From positions 163,670-227,669 of the forward strand of contig DIWE01000037.1 in assembly GCA_002423435.1 (NCBI GenBank): DNA of 64,000 nucleotides, written 5' to 3'. The notes beneath the pieces are model-generated. The model did no database searches and was not told the origin of the DNA. It saw only the letters and a list, made by a program, of their open reading frames with translations. Positions 41,693 through 51,107 of the stretch are shown piece after piece. Made by a program: the position numbers and the translations under genes. Origin of the DNA: Clostridiales bacterium UBA6114. GTDB lineage: Bacteria; Bacillota; Clostridia; Oscillospirales; Butyricicoccaceae. How positions within the stretch are numbered: the stretch's first letter is position 1; every line of letters begins with the position of its first letter.

Positions 41693-43183
41693 ATGGAATA
41701 CGTAAGCACAAGAAATGACTCGGCAAAGGTAAAATCCGCACAGGCGATCGCGGCGGGAATCGCGCCGGACGGCGGGCTTTACACCCCCGTTTCAATACCG
41801 GGAATAAAGGACGGCGACATCGGCCGCTTTCGCGCGATGCCCTACCGGGAAAGGGCGGCGGAGATCCTCCGTCTGTTTCTCGACGATTTTACGAAAGAGG
41901 AGCTTTCGGGCTTTGCGAAGGCCGCCTACTCGGATGAGAAGTTCGATCACCCGGAAATCGCCCCCGTAAAAAAGCTTGAAACCGGGGAATACCTTTTAGA
42001 GCTCTTCCACGGCCCGACCTCGGCGTTTAAGGACATGGCGCTCCAGATGCTTCCACACCTGATGACCGCGTCTCTTAAAAAGACCGGGCAGCAGCGGGAG
42101 GTATGCATCCTGGTCGCGACCTCCGGCGATACCGGCAAAGCGGCGCTCGAGGGCTTTGCCGATGTCGCGGGCACCAGGATCATCGTCTTTTATCCGCGCG
42201 ACGGCGTAAGCCCGGTCCAGAAGCTCCAGATGACGACCCAGAAGGGGAAAAACGTCGGCGTCTGCGCGATCGAGGGCAATTTCGACGACGCCCAGACGGC
42301 CGTCAAATCGATATTCACCGACGACGGCATCCGCAAACGCGCAAACGGCGCGAACCTCTTTTTCAGCTCCGCAAACTCGATCAACTGGGGCCGACTCGCC
42401 CCGCAGATCGTCTATTATATTTCGGTCTACTGCGACCTGATCAACAAAAACGAGATCAAAAACGGCGAAAAAATCAATGTCTGTGTGCCGACCGGAAACT
42501 TCGGCAACATCCTCGCGGCCTATTTCGCAAGGGAAATGGGGCTTCCCATAAACCGTCTGATCTGCGCGTCGAACCGTAACCGCGTGCTGACCGATTTCTT
42601 CCAGTCGAGCGTTTACGACACAAAGCGCGAATTTTACACGACGTCCTCTCCCTCGATGGACATCCTGATTTCAAGCAATCTCGAGCGGCTTTTGTACTAT
42701 GCCTCGGGCCGGGATTCCGGGGCGGTATCCGCGCTGATGCAAAGCCTGCGCAAAGAGGGGAACTACCTTATAGGCGGCGATATTGCGGCACGCGTCGAAG
42801 GCCTTTTCGAGGCGGGCGCCTGCGACGAGCGTGGGACGAGGAACACCATCCTTTCCGTTTACGAGGAAAGCAAGTATCTCTGTGACACACATACGGCGGT
42901 CGGCATCAGCGTCTACCGCGACTACAGGAGAAAAACGGGGGACGAAACCAAAACGGTCATCGCCTCGACCGCAAGCCCGTTTAAGTTTTGCAAAAGCGTG
43001 CTCGACGCGCTTAAAGTACCGACCGAGGGCGACGGCCCCGAGCTGATCGCAAAGCTTGTGGAGGCGACGGGCATGGATGCGCCGGAGCCGCTTAAGGCGC
43101 TTTTTGGCCTTTCCGAGCGCTTTATGAAATCGGTCCCGAAGGAACAGATCAGAGACGCCCTGTTCGAGCTTTTGAATCTTTAA
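41693..43183 (+). CDS. thrC: Threonine synthase
   Basis: This 496-aa PLP enzyme converts O-phosphohomoserine to threonine. It starts MEYVSTRNDSAKVKSAQAIA; the PLP lysine is in GPTSAFKDMALQMLP (about residue 112), and CVPTGNFGNILAAYFAREMG matches the long ThrC subtype. No other threonine gene is adjacent. A hairpin element of the ACCCC type follows the stop. Confidence 0.95.
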   Translation: MEYVSTRNDSAKVKSAQAIAAGIAPDGGLYTPVSIPGIKDGDIGRFRAMPYRERAAEILRLFLDDFTKEELSGFAKAAYSDEKFDHPEIAPVKKLETGEYLLELFHGPTSAFKDMALQMLPHLMTASLKKTGQQREVCILVATSGDTGKAALEGFADVAGTRIIVFYPRDGVSPVQKLQMTTQKGKNVGVCAIEGNFDDAQTAVKSIFTDDGIRKRANGANLFFSSANSINWGRLAPQIVYYISVYCDLINKNEIKNGEKINVCVPTGNFGNILAAYFAREMGLPINRLICASNRNRVLTDFFQSSVYDTKREFYTTSSPSMDILISSNLERLLYYASGRDSGAVSALMQSLRKEGNYLIGGDIAARVEGLFEAGACDERGTRNTILSVYEESKYLCDTHTAVGISVYRDYRRKTGDETKTVIASTASPFKFCKSVLDALKVPTEGDGPELIAKLVEATGMDAPEPLKALFGLSERFMKSVPKEQIRDALFELLNL

Positions 43184-43187
43184 CTTA

Positions 43188-43232
43188 CCCCGGACAAACC
43201 GCGTTTGAACGGGGACCCCAAAATTACCCCGG
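43188..43232 (+). repeat. ACCCC hairpin element, copy 1 (after thrC)
   Basis: CCCCG ... CAAAC (43188-43199) pairs with GTTTG ... CGGGG (43203-43214), with a GA/AA internal loop. It is followed by ACCCCAAAATTACCCCGG. The same layout occurs after lysA at 53195, so this is a small repeat family located just after amino-acid biosynthesis genes. Confidence 0.6.
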
Positions 43233-43276
43233 GGCACGGCCGGAAAGCCGCGGATTTTCGCAACACACAAAACGTG

Positions 43277-43313
43277 AAAAAGCGGCGCGACAGATTTTCG
43301 CCGACGCCGCTTT
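43277..43313. terminator. Bidirectional terminator between thrC and DUF1540 gene
   Basis: AAAGCGGCG and CGCCGCTTT with inner pairs form a strong stem. On the minus strand it is followed by TTTTT, which suits termination of the DUF1540 gene; on the plus strand a T-run follows slightly later. Confidence 0.6.
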
Positions 43314-43351
43314 CCATATTTTTTGTATTTAATCGACCCGATTTATACCGG

Positions 43352-43522
43352 TTACCGGTCGATATAGGTCGAACACATGGTTTCGCTGGGGCGCGCGGCG
43401 TATTCGTTGCCCACTTCGATTTCCTTTGCCTCGCACAGCTTCCCGTCTTTATTGTATGCGCAGTTTGCGACCGAGCAGCGGATGCCGTGCGGCAGCTCGC
43501 CGTTTTGTTTTCTCAAGTTCAT
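43352..43522 (-). CDS. DUF1540 domain protein (56 aa)
   Basis: This is the only supported minus-strand gene. The product starts MNLRKQNGELPHGIRCSVAN and has four cysteines in the DUF1540 pattern (IRCSVANCAYN, KLCEAKEI, TMCSTY), a likely small metal-binding protein of unknown function found in Clostridia, some of which are sporulation-induced. The start has GAAAGGAG upstream on the minus strand. A longer open frame from 43624 lacks a ribosome-binding site. Confidence 0.82.
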   Translation of the reverse strand: MNLRKQNGELPHGIRCSVANCAYNKDGKLCEAKEIEVGNEYAARPSETMCSTYIDR

Positions 43523-43608
43523 CAAGCTCCTTTCGTTCCTTATTTTTTGCTTTGATTCGACGGAATACTCCTGTAAAATTAAAATTTTTAATGACGAGGA
43601 AGTGTAAA

Positions 43609-44307
43609 ATGGCGCTTTACGCAATCGCCGACCTGCATCTTTCCGAGGCGGTCGAAAAGCCGATGGATGTCTTCGGGGGCGCCTGGGAAAACTACCGGGA
43701 AAAAATCATAACAGGCTTTCAAAAGACGCTTAAAAGCGGCGACGTACTCGTTGTCGCGGGCGATGTCTCCTGGGGGATAAACCTTGACGAGGCGCTTTTG
43801 GACTTTAAGCTGTTGTCGTCTTTTCCGGCAAAAAAGCTGATCGTGAAGGGAAATCACGATCTCTGGTGGGATACGGTGACTAAAATGAAGCGTTTTTTGA
43901 ATCAAAACGATATTTTCGATATCGATTTTATTTATAACAACAGCATTCTTTACGAAAATATCGCGCTTTGCGGAACAAGGGGCTGGTTTTATGAGGAAGA
44001 GCAGGACGACCACAGCGAAAAGATCTTCCGCCGCGAGTTGATCCGCCTTGAAGCGTCCTTGAAGGCGGCGGAAGGCCTCGGCGCACGACAGATCTATGCT
44101 TTTTTGCATTATCCGCCGCTTTGCCAAAACTACCGGTGTCCCGAAATCCTTTCGCTCCTTCAGCGTTACGGCGTTTCCAAATGCTTTTACGGTCATCTGC
44201 ACGGCTTTGGACACCGGCTTGCGAAGGAAGGAGTCTTTGACGGGGTCGAATTTCGGTTTATTGCCGCGGATTATCTGAATTTCACGCCGCTGCGGGTGAT
44301 TTCTTAA
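43609..44307 (+). CDS. Calcineurin-like metallophosphoesterase
   Basis: This 232-aa protein has the full motif set ADLHLS, GDVSWGINL, KGNHDLWWD and GHLHGFG. It begins MALYAIADLHLSEAVEKPMD. The substrate (nucleotide, protein or other phosphodiester) is unknown. ATG 43609 is preceded by GAGGAAG. It is divergent from the DUF1540 gene; the 86-bp space between starts must hold both promoters. Confidence 0.9.
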   Translation: MALYAIADLHLSEAVEKPMDVFGGAWENYREKIITGFQKTLKSGDVLVVAGDVSWGINLDEALLDFKLLSSFPAKKLIVKGNHDLWWDTVTKMKRFLNQNDIFDIDFIYNNSILYENIALCGTRGWFYEEEQDDHSEKIFRRELIRLEASLKAAEGLGARQIYAFLHYPPLCQNYRCPEILSLLQRYGVSKCFYGHLHGFGHRLAKEGVFDGVEFRFIAADYLNFTPLRVIS

Positions 44308-44382
44308 AAAAAGCTGGAATTTAGTTCGGATTTCTGGTAAAATAGATCGGATTTGAATGATAAACAGAGGAGAATTTTCACA

Positions 44383-45801
44383 ATGAACTTGAACAAAGTC
44401 GAAAAACAGGAAAAAAGCATTGTTGAGCTTGAAATTGCCGTTTCCAAAGAAGAGTTCGAATCGGCGATGGAAAAAGCCTACCGGAAAAATGTCGGGAGAT
44501 TCAATGTCCCGGGATTCCGCAAGGGCAAGGCTCCCCGTAAAATCATTGAAAAACTGTACGGACGCGGCATTTTTTTTGAGGATGCAATCAACTTGAGCTA
44601 CCCGGATGCGTATGATAGCGCTGTGGCGGAGTCGAAGCTTGATGTCGTCGGCCGCGCGGATATCGATATAAAGGAACTGGACGAAAACGGAGAAGGCTAT
44701 GTGTTTACCGCGAAGGTGCCGGTAAGGCCGGAAGTAAAGCTTGGCGAGTATAAGGGGCTGACCGCGGAAAAACGCGAGGTCGCCGTTACGGATGACGACA
44801 TCGGCGAGGAGCTTTCAAGGCTGCAAAAGCGCGCCTCCCGCGAGGAGACCCGCGACCGTGCCGTCGAAAAGGGCGATACGGCGGTGATCGACTTTGAAGG
44901 CTTTATCGACGGCGTGCCGTTCGAGGGCGGAAAAGGGGAGTCCCACCCGCTTGTGATCGGCGAGGGCCACTTTATTCCGGGTTTTGAGGACCAACTGATC
45001 GGCGCCATGCCGAATTCCGATGTCGACGTAAAGGTCACCTTCCCGGAGGATTATCACGCAAAAGAGCTCGCTGGGAAGGAAGCGGTGTTTCAGTGCAGGG
45101 TGCGCGAGGTAAAGGAAACGATCCTGCCCGCGCTTGACGACGAATTCGCAAAGGACGTGTCTGAGTTTGAAACGCTCGACGCGCTGAAGGAAGATCTCAA
45201 GAAAAAGCTTCTCGAAACGCGCGAGAAAAGCGCTGCGGGCGAGTTCGAGGAAAAGGTCATCGATCAGATCATCGAAAAGATGGAGGCGGACGTACCCGAG
45301 GCGATGTACGAACGCCAACTTGACCAGCTCGTCGAGGATTTCGCCCAGAGGCTTTCCATGCAGGGACTTGAGCTTGACGCCTATCTCAAGATGAACCAGC
45401 TGGAGCTTCCGGCGCTTCGGTCGATGTTTCAGCCTCAGGCCGAGCGCCAGGTGAAGATCATGCTCGCGCTCAAAAAGATCGCCGAGCTTGAAAACGTGAC
45501 CGTTTCGGAGGAAGACATCGAAAACGAGTATCAGAAGCTCGCCGAAAAATACAATATGGAGGTTTCCAAGGTCAAGGAGTTTCTGCCGGCAAGTACCCTA
45601 AAAGACGAGCTGACCGTAAACCGTACGGTCGATCTGATCCGCGACAGCGCCAAAGCGGTAAAGCCGAAGGAGCCCGAGGAGAAAACGGATTCCGAGCCGA
45701 AGGCCGAAGCCGCCGAAAAAAAGACTGCCAAAAAAAGCACCTCCGATAAAAAAAAGGTAACGGAAAAAAAGACGACTAAAAAAGAAAAAGATCGTGAATA
45801 A
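44383..45801 (+). CDS. tig: Trigger factor
   Basis: This 472-aa ribosome-associated chaperone and prolyl isomerase has an N-terminal ribosome-binding domain with GFRKGKAPRKIIEK (about residues 45-58), a PPIase domain (about 155-240, AVIDFEGFIDGVPFEGGKG) and a C-terminal helical domain. The last 45 residues are an extension rich in Lys and Glu (KKTAKKSTSDKKK), not typical of Bacillus Tig. ATG 44383 has GAGGAG upstream. It starts the tig-clpP-clpX-lon-engB group. Confidence 0.96.
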   Translation: MNLNKVEKQEKSIVELEIAVSKEEFESAMEKAYRKNVGRFNVPGFRKGKAPRKIIEKLYGRGIFFEDAINLSYPDAYDSAVAESKLDVVGRADIDIKELDENGEGYVFTAKVPVRPEVKLGEYKGLTAEKREVAVTDDDIGEELSRLQKRASREETRDRAVEKGDTAVIDFEGFIDGVPFEGGKGESHPLVIGEGHFIPGFEDQLIGAMPNSDVDVKVTFPEDYHAKELAGKEAVFQCRVREVKETILPALDDEFAKDVSEFETLDALKEDLKKKLLETREKSAAGEFEEKVIDQIIEKMEADVPEAMYERQLDQLVEDFAQRLSMQGLELDAYLKMNQLELPALRSMFQPQAERQVKIMLALKKIAELENVTVSEEDIENEYQKLAEKYNMEVSKVKEFLPASTLKDELTVNRTVDLIRDSAKAVKPKEPEEKTDSEPKAEAAEKKTAKKSTSDKKKVTEKKTTKKEKDRE

Positions 45802-45835
45802 TTCATAAGACAAAACGAAAAAAGGAGTAACCAAA

Positions 45836-46417
45836 ATGAGTCTCGTCCCGATAGTAGTGGAACAAACAAACCGCGGTGAACGTTCCTATGACATTTTTTC
45901 AAGACTTCTGAACGACCGAATTGTGATTCTTTCCGAGGAAGTAAACGATGTAACGGCGAGTCTCGTCGTTGCCCAGCTCCTTTATCTCGAGGCCCAGGAC
46001 CCCGATAAGGACATCAGCTTTTATATCAACAGCCCCGGCGGCTCCGTCACGGCCGGTATGGCGATCTACGACACCATGCAGTATATCAAGGCGGACGTGT
46101 CGACCATCTGCGTCGGCCTCGCCGCCAGCATGGGCGCGTTTTTACTCGCCGCCGGCGCAAAGGGAAAGCGCCTCGCCCTGCCCAACAGCGAGATCATGAT
46201 CCACCAGCCGCTCGGCGGCATGCAGGGCCAGGTGACCGACCTCCGTATTCACGCCGACAGGCTGATCCGGATCAAGAAAAGACTCAATACAATTTTGAGC
46301 GAAAAGACCGGCAAGCCGCTGGAAATCGTTGAGCGCGACACCGAGCGCGACAATTTCATGTCGGCGGAGGAAGCCGTCGCTTACGGCCTTATCGACAAGG
46401 TCATCGACCACAGATAA
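45836..46417 (+). CDS. clpP: ATP-dependent Clp protease proteolytic subunit
   Basis: This 193-aa serine peptidase of usual length has the catalytic serine in GLAASMGAFLLAAG, histidine in SEIMIHQPLGGMQGQ and aspartate in ERDTERDNFMS. It assembles as a tetradecamer and is fed by ClpX, encoded next. Start ATG 45836 has AAAGGAG upstream. Confidence 0.97.
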   Translation: MSLVPIVVEQTNRGERSYDIFSRLLNDRIVILSEEVNDVTASLVVAQLLYLEAQDPDKDISFYINSPGGSVTAGMAIYDTMQYIKADVSTICVGLAASMGAFLLAAGAKGKRLALPNSEIMIHQPLGGMQGQVTDLRIHADRLIRIKKRLNTILSEKTGKPLEIVERDTERDNFMSAEEAVAYGLIDKVIDHR

Positions 46418-46463
46418 ATTTTTACCTGCGCATCTTCCGCGCAGTTTTAGACGAGGTGTCACA

Positions 46464-47780
46464 ATGGCTGAAAAGAAGCCGGTCCGCTGCTCTTTCTGCG
46501 GCAAGCCCCAAACCGACGCCAAACGCCTGATCGCAGGGCCGGGTGCCTATATCTGCGACGAGTGTGTGCGGCTTTGCATCGATATCATAAACGACGAACA
46601 GAGCTCGCCCGAGCAAAGAAGACCGCCAAACATGTTCTCTGAAGTGCAGAACCTGCCGAAGCCGAAGGAGCTCAAGGAGATTCTTGACGAATATGTCATC
46701 GGTCAGGAAAACGCAAAAATCGCGCTTTCGGTTGCGGTGTACAATCACTATAAACGCATTTTCTTCGGAGACGAGGACGTCGAGCTTCAGAAAAGCAATA
46801 TACTGATGCTGGGGCCGACGGGCTCCGGCAAAACCCTTCTTGCGCAGACGCTTGCCAAAACGCTGAAGGTTCCGTTTGCGATCGCCGACGCGACGACCCT
46901 GACCGAGGCGGGATACGTCGGAGAGGATGTTGAAAATATTCTTCTGCGCCTGATTCAGGCGGCGGATTACGATATTGAACGCGCCGAGCGCGGAATCATT
47001 TATATCGACGAGATCGACAAAATCGCCCGCAAGAGCGAGAACCCTTCGATCACTAGGGATGTGAGCGGCGAGGGCGTTCAGCAGGCGCTCCTAAAGCTTC
47101 TGGAGGGGACAGTCGCGAACGTTCCTCCCCAGGGCGGCAGAAAGCACCCGCATCAGGAGTTTATCCAGATCAATACGCAGAACATCCTCTTTATCTGCGG
47201 GGGAGCGTTTGACGGCATCGATAAGATCATTGAAAAACGTATCGGGAAAAACGGTCTCGGGTTCGGCGCAGTGGTCGAGAGCCGCAAGGAAAAAAATATC
47301 GGCGAGGTCTTAAACCAGATCGAACCGCACGATATTCTGAAATTCGGGCTGATTCCCGAGCTTGTCGGAAGGCTTCCGATCGTTGTCGCGCTTGAATCGC
47401 TTGACAGGCAGGCGCTGATCAAAATACTGACCGAGCCGAAAAATGCGCTTGTGCGCCAGTTTCAGAAGCTTTTTGCCCTCGACGACGTGGAGCTCGTCTT
47501 CAAACCGGAAGCGCTCGAGGCGATCGCCGATAAAACGATCCGGCGCAATACCGGCGCAAGAGGCCTCCGCTCGGTGCTGGAGGAACTGATGACCACGGTC
47601 ATGTTCGAAACGCCGTCGGACCCGACCGTGACACGAGTAACCATTACCCGTGAATCGGTGGCCGAGAAGGGCTTTCCCGTGGAAATCGAAAAGAATCCGG
47701 ACAAGAAACTCCTAAAGCCGGTCGCACCGCAAAAGAGCCCCGCGCTCCGGCCGAAAAGGGAAACCGGAAGCGTATCCTGA
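46464..47780 (+). CDS. clpX: ATP-dependent Clp protease ATP-binding subunit ClpX
   Basis: This 438-aa AAA+ unfoldase delivers substrates to ClpP. The N-terminal zinc-binding domain is RCSFCGKPQ with CDECVRLC; Walker A is GPTGSGKTLLAQTLA and Walker B is YIDEIDKIARKSENPS. The pore loop GYVGEDVE and sensor NTGARGLRS are present. It is followed by a strong terminator at 47849. Confidence 0.97.
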   Translation: MAEKKPVRCSFCGKPQTDAKRLIAGPGAYICDECVRLCIDIINDEQSSPEQRRPPNMFSEVQNLPKPKELKEILDEYVIGQENAKIALSVAVYNHYKRIFFGDEDVELQKSNILMLGPTGSGKTLLAQTLAKTLKVPFAIADATTLTEAGYVGEDVENILLRLIQAADYDIERAERGIIYIDEIDKIARKSENPSITRDVSGEGVQQALLKLLEGTVANVPPQGGRKHPHQEFIQINTQNILFICGGAFDGIDKIIEKRIGKNGLGFGAVVESRKEKNIGEVLNQIEPHDILKFGLIPELVGRLPIVVALESLDRQALIKILTEPKNALVRQFQKLFALDDVELVFKPEALEAIADKTIRRNTGARGLRSVLEELMTTVMFETPSDPTVTRVTITRESVAEKGFPVEIEKNPDKKLLKPVAPQKSPALRPKRETGSVS

Positions 47781-47848
47781 TATTTCCCCAGATAAAGCCC
47801 GGTTTCTTTGGGGCGTATCAAAGTATCTCTTTGACTTAGTCTTCAATC

Positions 47849-47884
47849 ATGCCAGGCTCTTTCGGAGCCTGGCATTGTTGTTTT
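47849..47884 (+). terminator. Rho-independent terminator after clpX
   Basis: ATGCCAGGCTC (47849-47859) pairs perfectly with GAGCCTGGCAT (47865-47875), followed by TGTTGTTTT. Smaller stems lie between the clpX stop and here. Confidence 0.85.
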
Positions 47885-47908
47885 GAACCCCGAACTTATT
47901 TTGTTCTA

Positions 47909-47937
47909 TTGCAAATATTTTCCCTATATACTATAAT
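47909..47937 (+). promoter_or_regulatory. Sigma-A-type promoter for lon
   Basis: TTGCAA (47909-47914) and a perfect TATAAT (47932-47937) are 17 nt apart, about 127 nt before the lon start. No CIRCE or CtsR-type direct repeat was recognised. Confidence 0.75.
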
Positions 47938-48064
47938 TTATTAATATGGCGTTTCTTACACGCATTTTAACAAAGCAAAAATTTCATGGCTCGTTTGAAA
48001 ACTGTATGGTAAGAATATCATAATAATGATAATGCGGGCTTATGAAATGGAAGGAGTGATATAA

Positions 48065-50515
48065 GTGTCGGAGCTTTATAATATAAATTCGAATCCGCCG
48101 CACATGCCGCTTTTGCCGCTCAGAGGATTGACGATTTTCCCGAATATGCTTCTTAATTTTGACGTCGGACGCGAGAAGTCCATCAAGGCGCTCGAATACG
48201 CGATGCACAACAACCAGCTTATCTTCCTGGTCGCGCAAAGGGATATCCGCACCGATACGCCAAAGCTTTCCGATCTCTACAAAACGGGCGCCGTTTCGAG
48301 AGTGCGCCAGCTTCTGCGGCTTCCGGGCGACAATATCCGGGTGCTTGTCGAGGGGATTGAGCGCGCCCATGTCGAAAACATTTTAAGCGAGGACCCTTTT
48401 TTCCTGGTCGAAGCCGTGCTGGATACCGAGCAGCCGCTGAAAATCAGTCCTACTAAGAAGGAGGCGCTTTTGCGCCAGACGCAGAAGCTGTTTGAGGAAT
48501 ATTCGCAGTATGCGCCGAAAATGACCGACGATACCCTCCTGCAGGTGATCTCGGCGGACAATATCGGCTTTCTGGCCGACTTTATCGTGCAGAACATCGC
48601 CGTCCGCCACGCGGATAAGCAGGCGGTTTTGGACGAAATGCACCCGGTGCGGAGAATTCGCCTCGTCATGAGCCTTTTAAGCCGCGAGACGGAGATTCTG
48701 AAGGTGGAAAGCAATATCCAGAACAAGGTGACGGTGCAGATCGACAAAAACCAGAAGGATTATTACCTGCGCGAGCAGATGAAGGTCATCCAGGAGGAGC
48801 TCGGCGACCACGACGACGTAAGCGCCGAGGTGGAGGAATATTTAAGCCGGATCGAAGAGCTCCGCCTGCCGGAGGAAATGACGAAAAAGCTCACAAACGA
48901 GGCCTATCGCCTTTCAAAGCTGCAATATACCTCGCCCGAGAGCGGGATTATCCGGACCTATCTCGACATCTGTCTGGATCTGCCCTGGAATAAAACAACG
49001 AAGGAACGCATCGATCTCGCGGCGGCGGCGCGAATCTTAGACCGCGACCACTACGGCCTTACGAAGGTCAAGGAGCGCATCCTGGAGTTTCTCGCCGTAA
49101 AGAAGCTGTCAAACGGGCTCGGCGGGCAGATTTTGTGTCTTGTAGGCCCTCCCGGCATCGGGAAAACGTCGATCGCCAAATCGGTGGCGCACGCGATGGG
49201 CCGCAATTACGCCAGACTTTCGCTCGGCGGAGTCCGCGACGAGGCGGATATCCGAGGCCACAGAAAAACCTATATCGGCGCGATGCCGGGAAGGATCATC
49301 ACCGCGATCAGCCAGGCCGGCAGCAAAAACTGCCTGATTCTGCTCGACGAAATCGACAAGCTCGGCAACGATTTCCGCGGGGACCCTGCCTCGGCCCTTT
49401 TAGAGGTGCTCGACACCGAACAAAACAGTGCGTTTCGCGATCATTTTGTCGAACTGCCCTTTGATTTATCCTCTGTTTTGTTCATTACAACTGCAAATAC
49501 GACCGAAACGATCTCCCGTCCGCTTTTGGACCGCATGGAGATTATTGAGCTTTCCGGTTATATCGACGAGGAAAAGCTCCAGATCGCAAAACGCCACCTG
49601 ATCCCGAAGCAGCTGAAAAAGCACGGCCTTTCCAAAACGCAGCTCAAGATCGACGACGAGGCGCTGCGGCACATGATCTCGGAGTATACGAGGGAGGCGG
49701 GCGTCAGGAAGCTTGAAAACGAAATTGCCCGCATCTGCCGAAAGGCCGCGAAGATGCTCGCGTCGGGCGAGGCCAAAAAGCTCCGCGTCGCAAAGGGGGA
49801 TCTCGACGGCTACCTCGGTGTGCCGAAATACAAGCAGGGCAAGCTTTTGGAAAGTAACGAGATCGGCGTGATAAACGGTCTCGCCTGGACGAGTACGGGC
49901 GGCGAGCTTCTGGAAGTGGAGGTCAATGTTCTCGATGGCTCGGGGAAGCTGGAGCTTACCGGAAATCTGGGCGACGTGATGAAAGAATCGGGTAAGGCCG
50001 CGCTCTCCTATATCCGCAGCCGGACAAACGCGCTCGGAATCGATCATGAGTTTTATAAAAACCGCGACATGCATATCCATTTCCCCGAAGGGGCGATCCC
50101 GAAGGACGGACCGTCCGCCGGCATCGCCACTGCCTCTGCGATGATCTCGGCGCTGACAAACGTCCCGGCGGACAAAAGCGTCGCGATGACCGGGGAAATC
50201 ACGCTCCGGGGCAGAGTGCTGCCGATCGGCGGCTTAAAGGAAAAGACCATGGCGGCTTTCCGCGCCGGCATTAAAACGGTGATCATCCCGGAAGAAAACC
50301 TGCCGGACCTCGACGAAATCGACCCGACCGTGCGCGCTGCGCTGCGCTTTGTGCCGGTCTCCCATATGGATCAGGTTTTGCCGGAGATCCTTGTGCAAGG
50401 TTCTCCCAAGCTTGCGCGGGGGCAGGAGGGGCAGTCAAAGGAGCCCGTGTCCGCGCAGTCGATCCCCGTCCCGAAGGACCATGGGCAAAAAGACATTCAG
50501 TCGATCAGGCAGTAG
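48065..50515 (+). CDS. lon: ATP-dependent protease Lon
   Basis: This 816-aa protein has an N-terminal LAN substrate-binding domain (LPLLPLRGLTIFPNMLLNFD), a coiled region, an AAA+ module (GPPGIGKTSIAKS, LLDEIDKLGNDFRGD) and a C-terminal protease domain with the serine in PKDGPSAGIA and the lysine before VAMTGEITLRG. It degrades misfolded and regulatory proteins. It starts with GTG 48065 with AAGGAG 9 nt upstream. engB is adjacent, as in Bacillus. Confidence 0.96.
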   Translation: MSELYNINSNPPHMPLLPLRGLTIFPNMLLNFDVGREKSIKALEYAMHNNQLIFLVAQRDIRTDTPKLSDLYKTGAVSRVRQLLRLPGDNIRVLVEGIERAHVENILSEDPFFLVEAVLDTEQPLKISPTKKEALLRQTQKLFEEYSQYAPKMTDDTLLQVISADNIGFLADFIVQNIAVRHADKQAVLDEMHPVRRIRLVMSLLSRETEILKVESNIQNKVTVQIDKNQKDYYLREQMKVIQEELGDHDDVSAEVEEYLSRIEELRLPEEMTKKLTNEAYRLSKLQYTSPESGIIRTYLDICLDLPWNKTTKERIDLAAAARILDRDHYGLTKVKERILEFLAVKKLSNGLGGQILCLVGPPGIGKTSIAKSVAHAMGRNYARLSLGGVRDEADIRGHRKTYIGAMPGRIITAISQAGSKNCLILLDEIDKLGNDFRGDPASALLEVLDTEQNSAFRDHFVELPFDLSSVLFITTANTTETISRPLLDRMEIIELSGYIDEEKLQIAKRHLIPKQLKKHGLSKTQLKIDDEALRHMISEYTREAGVRKLENEIARICRKAAKMLASGEAKKLRVAKGDLDGYLGVPKYKQGKLLESNEIGVINGLAWTSTGGELLEVEVNVLDGSGKLELTGNLGDVMKESGKAALSYIRSRTNALGIDHEFYKNRDMHIHFPEGAIPKDGPSAGIATASAMISALTNVPADKSVAMTGEITLRGRVLPIGGLKEKTMAAFRAGIKTVIIPEENLPDLDEIDPTVRAALRFVPVSHMDQVLPEILVQGSPKLARGQEGQSKEPVSAQSIPVPKDHGQKDIQSIRQ

Positions 50516-50523
50516 GTGGCGCG

Positions 50524-51102
50524 TTGAATGTAAACAATGTGGAATTTGTAAGATCGGCGGCGACGGAGGCCGACTTTCCGACAGACCGCCTTTTGCAGAT
50601 CGTCTTTTTGGGCCGCTCGAACGTCGGTAAATCTTCAGTGATCAACAAACTCTTAAACCGGAAAAACCTCGCGTACATCGGCAGCTCGCCAGGAAAAACG
50701 GCGCATATCAACTTTTTCCTGATCGACCGCAGGGTCTATTTCGTCGACGTGCCCGGCTACGGCTTTGCCAAGGTGGCGAAGTCGGAAAAAGAGCGCTGGG
50801 GTCTTCTGCTGGAGCGGTACTTTGCCTCTGGCGGCGTTTCGTTCGGCGTTTTGATCGTCGACATGCGCCATCGCCCGACCGCGGACGATATCCTGATGGC
50901 GGACTGGTTTTTTAAGACGGGCGTCCCGTTTCTGGTGGTTATGAACAAGGCGGACAAATTAAAGCCGTCGGAGCGCGGCCCCGCGACCGGCCTGATCCGC
51001 CAAACGCTTCATACCGCGGAACATATAAAGCTGATTCCGTTTTCAGCGGTGACCGGAGAGGGTCGGCTCGATCTGCTCTCTGAAATAAATAATTTGAGGT
51101 GA
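50524..51102 (+). CDS. engB: Ribosome biogenesis GTP-binding protein EngB/YsxC
   Basis: This 192-aa GTPase is needed for late 50S assembly. G-motifs: GRSNVGKSSVINKL (G1), DVPGYGFA (G3) and NKADKL (G4). Translation starts at TTG 50524 with AGGTGG upstream. Its last codons overlap the ribosome-binding site of the next gene. Confidence 0.95.
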   Translation: MNVNNVEFVRSAATEADFPTDRLLQIVFLGRSNVGKSSVINKLLNRKNLAYIGSSPGKTAHINFFLIDRRVYFVDVPGYGFAKVAKSEKERWGLLLERYFASGGVSFGVLIVDMRHRPTADDILMADWFFKTGVPFLVVMNKADKLKPSERGPATGLIRQTLHTAEHIKLIPFSAVTGEGRLDLLSEINNLR

Positions 51103-51107
51103 TCTTT

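Noticed and set aside
42671..43270. 199-aa minus-strand frame opposite thrC
   Set aside because: Antisense shadow of threonine synthase with no family signature.
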